Below are positions 5,338 to 7,433 of a stretch of 7,433 bases of DNA, one piece after another. Within the stretch, counting starts at the first letter, position 1. Each line of letters opens with the position of its first letter. The notes under the pieces are model-generated. The model made no database searches. It had not been told where the DNA came from and was given only the letters and a program-made list of their open reading frames with translations. This DNA is from VRUE01 sp036524775. Lineage in GTDB: Bacteria > Actinomycetota > Thermoleophilia > Solirubrobacterales > 70-9. Made by a program: the position numbers and the translations under genes. Where the stretch lies: NCBI GenBank assembly GCA_036524775.1, contig DATDBO010000082.1:1-7433 (forward strand), written 5' to 3'.

Positions 5338-7189
5338 CGCCGCTGACGTGAACCGACCTGGAGCCGACATCCAGCACGATGGCACTATCGCGGTCGGTTC
5401 GCAGCATGCGGACGCCGTGCTCGGCGAGCGTCGCCAGGGTGGTTGGAGTTGGGTGGCCGAAGGAGTTGCCCTCGCCGACGGAGATCACGGCCAGGCGCGG
5501 CCGGGTGCGGTCGAGCAGGGCCGCGAGGCCGGCGTCGTCGCTGCCGTGGTGGGCGACCTTGAGGACGTCGACCGGGCCGGGGTCGAGCGGAACCGACTCG
5601 GCCTCCGCGTCGCCGGTGAGCAGCATCGAGAAGCGGTGCAGGCGGACGAGCAGGACGAGCGAGAGGCGATTTGGGTCCTCGCCGACGAGCGGGCCGTCGA
5701 GAAGCTCGACCGGCGGCCAGAGGACCTCGAGCGAGAGGTCGCCGCTGCGCAGGGCGTCGCCCCTCGCCAAGCGCCGCGTGGGGATGCCGGCGGCGCCGGC
5801 GAATGCCGACGTGCGGCGTTCGATCGCGCCGAAGAGCAAACGGTCGACCGGAAGCGAGCTCAGCACCTCGGCGAGCCCGCCGGCATGGTCGGACTGGTCG
5901 TGGGTGACGACGACCGCGCCGAGTCGCTCCACCCCGGCCTCCTCCAGCTGCGCGGCGATCTCCTCACCCGGCGGCCCGCTGTCGACGAGCAGGGCGGGGG
6001 CGCCGCGCGGCTGAAGCAGGATCGCGTCGCCCTGGCCCACGTCGAGGACGGTGACCCGCAGACTGACGACCGGCAGCGAAGCCGCGGGTCCGCCGGCGAC
6101 GGGTCTAAGCAGGACGAGTGCCGCGAGCACGACGACGATGCCGAGCACCAGGTACCGCGCCTTCGCCGGCAAAAGGCGAACACCGGCGGGATCGCGGCGA
6201 CGACGGGCGGCGAGTCGCCTGCTCCGACCGACCCGCAGGACCAGAATCGACAGCGTCGCGATCGCGAGGTAACAGCCGACCAGCCCGCCGAGCCCGAGCC
6301 GCACCTCGAGGTAGGCCCAGTCCGGCCGACCACACCAGGCCGCGACCTGGGCGATGTACGCGAGCAGCAGGGCGTTGACCGCGTTCAGCGCATCGACGGG
6401 GAAGCCGGGCACCTGGCCTGCGGCGACGACCAGCATCCCCAGCCACATCGCCGGGGCGACGGCGGGCAGCGCCAGCAGGTTGGCCGCCAGGGTCGTGGTC
6501 GAGACCGATTCGAAGTGGAAGGCGACCAGCGGCGCCGTGATCAGCGTGGCGGAGATGGTCATCGCAGCCGCCTCGGCGAGCGCGCGGCGCCAGGCGCCTG
6601 CGCCGAGCCATCCGACGATCGCGCCCCGCAGCGGCGCGGCGAGCAGGACGATGCCGAGCACGGCGGCGAAGCTGAGTTGCCAGCCGACGTCCGCGGCGAG
6701 CGTCGGATCGATCGCCAGGGTTACCGCGGCGGCCACGACCAGGGCGTATAGGCGCGAGGATCGCCGGCCGGCCAGGGTCGCCCAGACGCTCAGCCCGCCC
6801 ATGATCCCCGCCCGCAGGATCGACGGGCCTGCCCCGGCCAGCGGCACATAGACCGCGATCAGGCCGAGCACCCAGAGCAGCCGCGTGCGCAGCGGCATGC
6901 CGAGCGCGGCGAGCAGCGGCATCGCCAGGAGGGCGAGCAGGGCAACGTTCTGGCCGCTGACCGCGAGCAGGTGCGCCAGCCCCGACCGGCGGAAGTCCTC
7001 GACCGTGCCCGCGTCGATCGCCTCGTCTTGGCCGAGGACGAAGCCGCGGGCGAGCGCCGCCTCTCGCTCCGGCATGCCCGACTCGAGGGCAGCCTCCGCG
7101 CGGGCGCGCACCTCGGTCGTGTGCGAAAGGGCCAGCGCTGCCGCAAGCGCCGCGCAGAGGAGCGGCACGAGGGACCGGCGCGCCTGCAT
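5330..7189 (-). CDS. comEC: ComEC/Rec2-type DNA uptake channel, short form without DUF4131
   Basis: Inner-membrane channel that passes single-stranded DNA into the cytoplasm during natural transformation. The 619-residue protein has an N-terminal hydrophobic helix (about 7-22) and the competence domain signature GLAHLLAVSGQNVALL (70-85). A polytopic core follows, with GPSILRAGIMGG (121-132) and DVGWQLSFAAVLGIV (167-181). The C-terminal metallo-beta-lactamase-like domain runs from about 378, with LDVGQGD (382-388), THDQSDHAGG (429-438), LLTGDAEAE (523-531), VAHHGSDDAG (545-554) and NSFGHPTP (575-582). Typical ComEC is 700-800 residues with two N-terminal helices and an OB-fold DUF4131 region before the VSG motif; here only about 70 residues precede it, and comEA directly abuts, so that region is absent. 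The metal motif has Gln432 where Asp or His is usual. The start ATG overlaps the comEA stop in TGATG. Confidence 0.92.
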   Translation of the reverse strand: MQARRSLVPLLCAALAAALALSHTTEVRARAEAALESGMPEREAALARGFVLGQDEAIDAGTVEDFRRSGLAHLLAVSGQNVALLALLAMPLLAALGMPLRTRLLWVLGLIAVYVPLAGAGPSILRAGIMGGLSVWATLAGRRSSRLYALVVAAAVTLAIDPTLAADVGWQLSFAAVLGIVLLAAPLRGAIVGWLGAGAWRRALAEAAAMTISATLITAPLVAFHFESVSTTTLAANLLALPAVAPAMWLGMLVVAAGQVPGFPVDALNAVNALLLAYIAQVAAWCGRPDWAYLEVRLGLGGLVGCYLAIATLSILVLRVGRSRRLAARRRRDPAGVRLLPAKARYLVLGIVVVLAALVLLRPVAGGPAASLPVVSLRVTVLDVGQGDAILLQPRGAPALLVDSGPPGEEIAAQLEEAGVERLGAVVVTHDQSDHAGGLAEVLSSLPVDRLLFGAIERRTSAFAGAAGIPTRRLARGDALRSGDLSLEVLWPPVELLDGPLVGEDPNRLSLVLLVRLHRFSMLLTGDAEAESVPLDPGPVDVLKVAHHGSDDAGLAALLDRTRPRLAVISVGEGNSFGHPTPTTLATLAEHGVRMLRTDRDSAIVLDVGSRSVHVSGAG

Positions 7190-7191
7190 CA
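7187..7191 (-). other. TGATG stop/start overlap, comEA to comEC
   Basis: The comEA TGA (7191-7189) and the comEC ATG (7189-7187) share one A, as at the murJ junction. This indicates co-transcription and probable translational coupling, and it fixes the comEC start. Confidence 0.75.
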
Positions 7192-7433
7192 GGGCTGCAG
7201 CCGAGATCGCAGCGAGTCCATCGTCGCCGGGCCGATGCCGCTCACCTCGTCGAGCTGGTCGACCGAGGCGAGCCCGCCGTGCTGATCGCGGTACTCGACG
7301 ATCTTGCCCGCCGTCACCGGCCCGATGCCGTCGATCTCTTCGAGCTGCTCGACGGTCGCGCTGCCGAGGCTGATCGGGCCTTCGCCGGCCGTGGCCCCCG
7401 CACCTGCGGTCGCGACGGCCCCGCTCGGACCCC
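7189..7433 (-). CDS. comEA: ComEA helix-hairpin-helix DNA receptor, 5' part beyond window
   Basis: The C-terminal 80 residues of the DNA-binding receptor that captures double-stranded DNA and hands it to ComEC. A Gly/Ala-rich linker (GPSGAVATAGAGATAGEG) precedes the folded domain ISLGSATVEQLEEIDGIGPV. Two helix-hairpin-helix motifs are visible: IDGIGPVTAGKIVEY and VSGIGPATMDSL, separated by RDQHGGLASVDQLDE, which is the standard ComEA layout. The protein ends in SRLQP and TGA. The membrane anchor and any SLBB domain would lie to the right of the window. Its position immediately upstream of comEC is the usual one and supports both calls. Confidence 0.93.
   Translation of the reverse strand, partial: GPSGAVATAGAGATAGEGPISLGSATVEQLEEIDGIGPVTAGKIVEYRDQHGGLASVDQLDEVSGIGPATMDSLRSRLQP

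Noticed and set aside
6160..6184. GCCGGCAAAAGGCGAAC as another copy of the GGCGAAAAAC element
   Set aside because: Only partial similarity and no inverted partner nearby; it codes normally within ComEC.
5348..6751. 467-codon plus-strand frame opposite comEC
   Set aside because: Same compositional artefact: charged low-complexity translation, and the minus strand carries clear ComEC motifs.

Overview
The window is GC-rich chromosomal DNA. Gene content, the S20 sequence and the strong G/C preference at third codon positions suggest a high-GC actinobacterium, possibly of the Thermoleophilia/Solirubrobacterales type. That taxonomic call is inference from style and synteny, not from a marker gene.

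Almost every base is coding. Reading leftward on the minus strand from the right edge: the 3' end of comEA (7189-7433, cut by the window), comEC (5330-7189), an unrecognised single-pass membrane protein with a long Pro/Ala-rich tail (4592-5239), holA (3602-4570), then murJ (1734-3335) and a large polytopic GT-C-like membrane glycosyltransferase that runs off the left edge (1-1734, 578 residues visible). One gene, rpsT (3334-3600), lies on the plus strand between holA and murJ. Its ATG overlaps the murJ ATG in a shared CATG, and its stop is one base from the holA stop. The comEA-comEC-holA-rpsT order is a widespread conserved neighbourhood (for example in Bacillus). The murJ plus glycosyltransferase pair adds a cell-envelope module: lipid II flipping and probable transfer of a lipid-linked sugar.

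Two junctions (comEA/comEC and murJ/glycosyltransferase) are TGATG overlaps, implying translational coupling. The only real intergenic stretch is about 90 bases at 5240-5329. It holds a hairpin next to the comEC stop and an 8-bp tandem repeat.

The most unusual signal is inside the glycosyltransferase gene. Its hydrophilic loops contain palindromic repeat-like sequences that are read through in frame: a nested inverted repeat at about 1360-1465, a second copy of its core in opposite orientation at 1-64, and an unrelated 26-bp near-palindrome at 783-808. This resembles REP/MITE-type or Rickettsia-palindromic-element-type insertion into coding sequence. Other points of note are a ComEC that lacks the usual N-terminal OB-fold (DUF4131) region and has Gln at the third position of its metal motif, and the orphan protein between comEC and holA. 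No tRNA, rRNA, CRISPR array, transposase or obvious defence system is visible.
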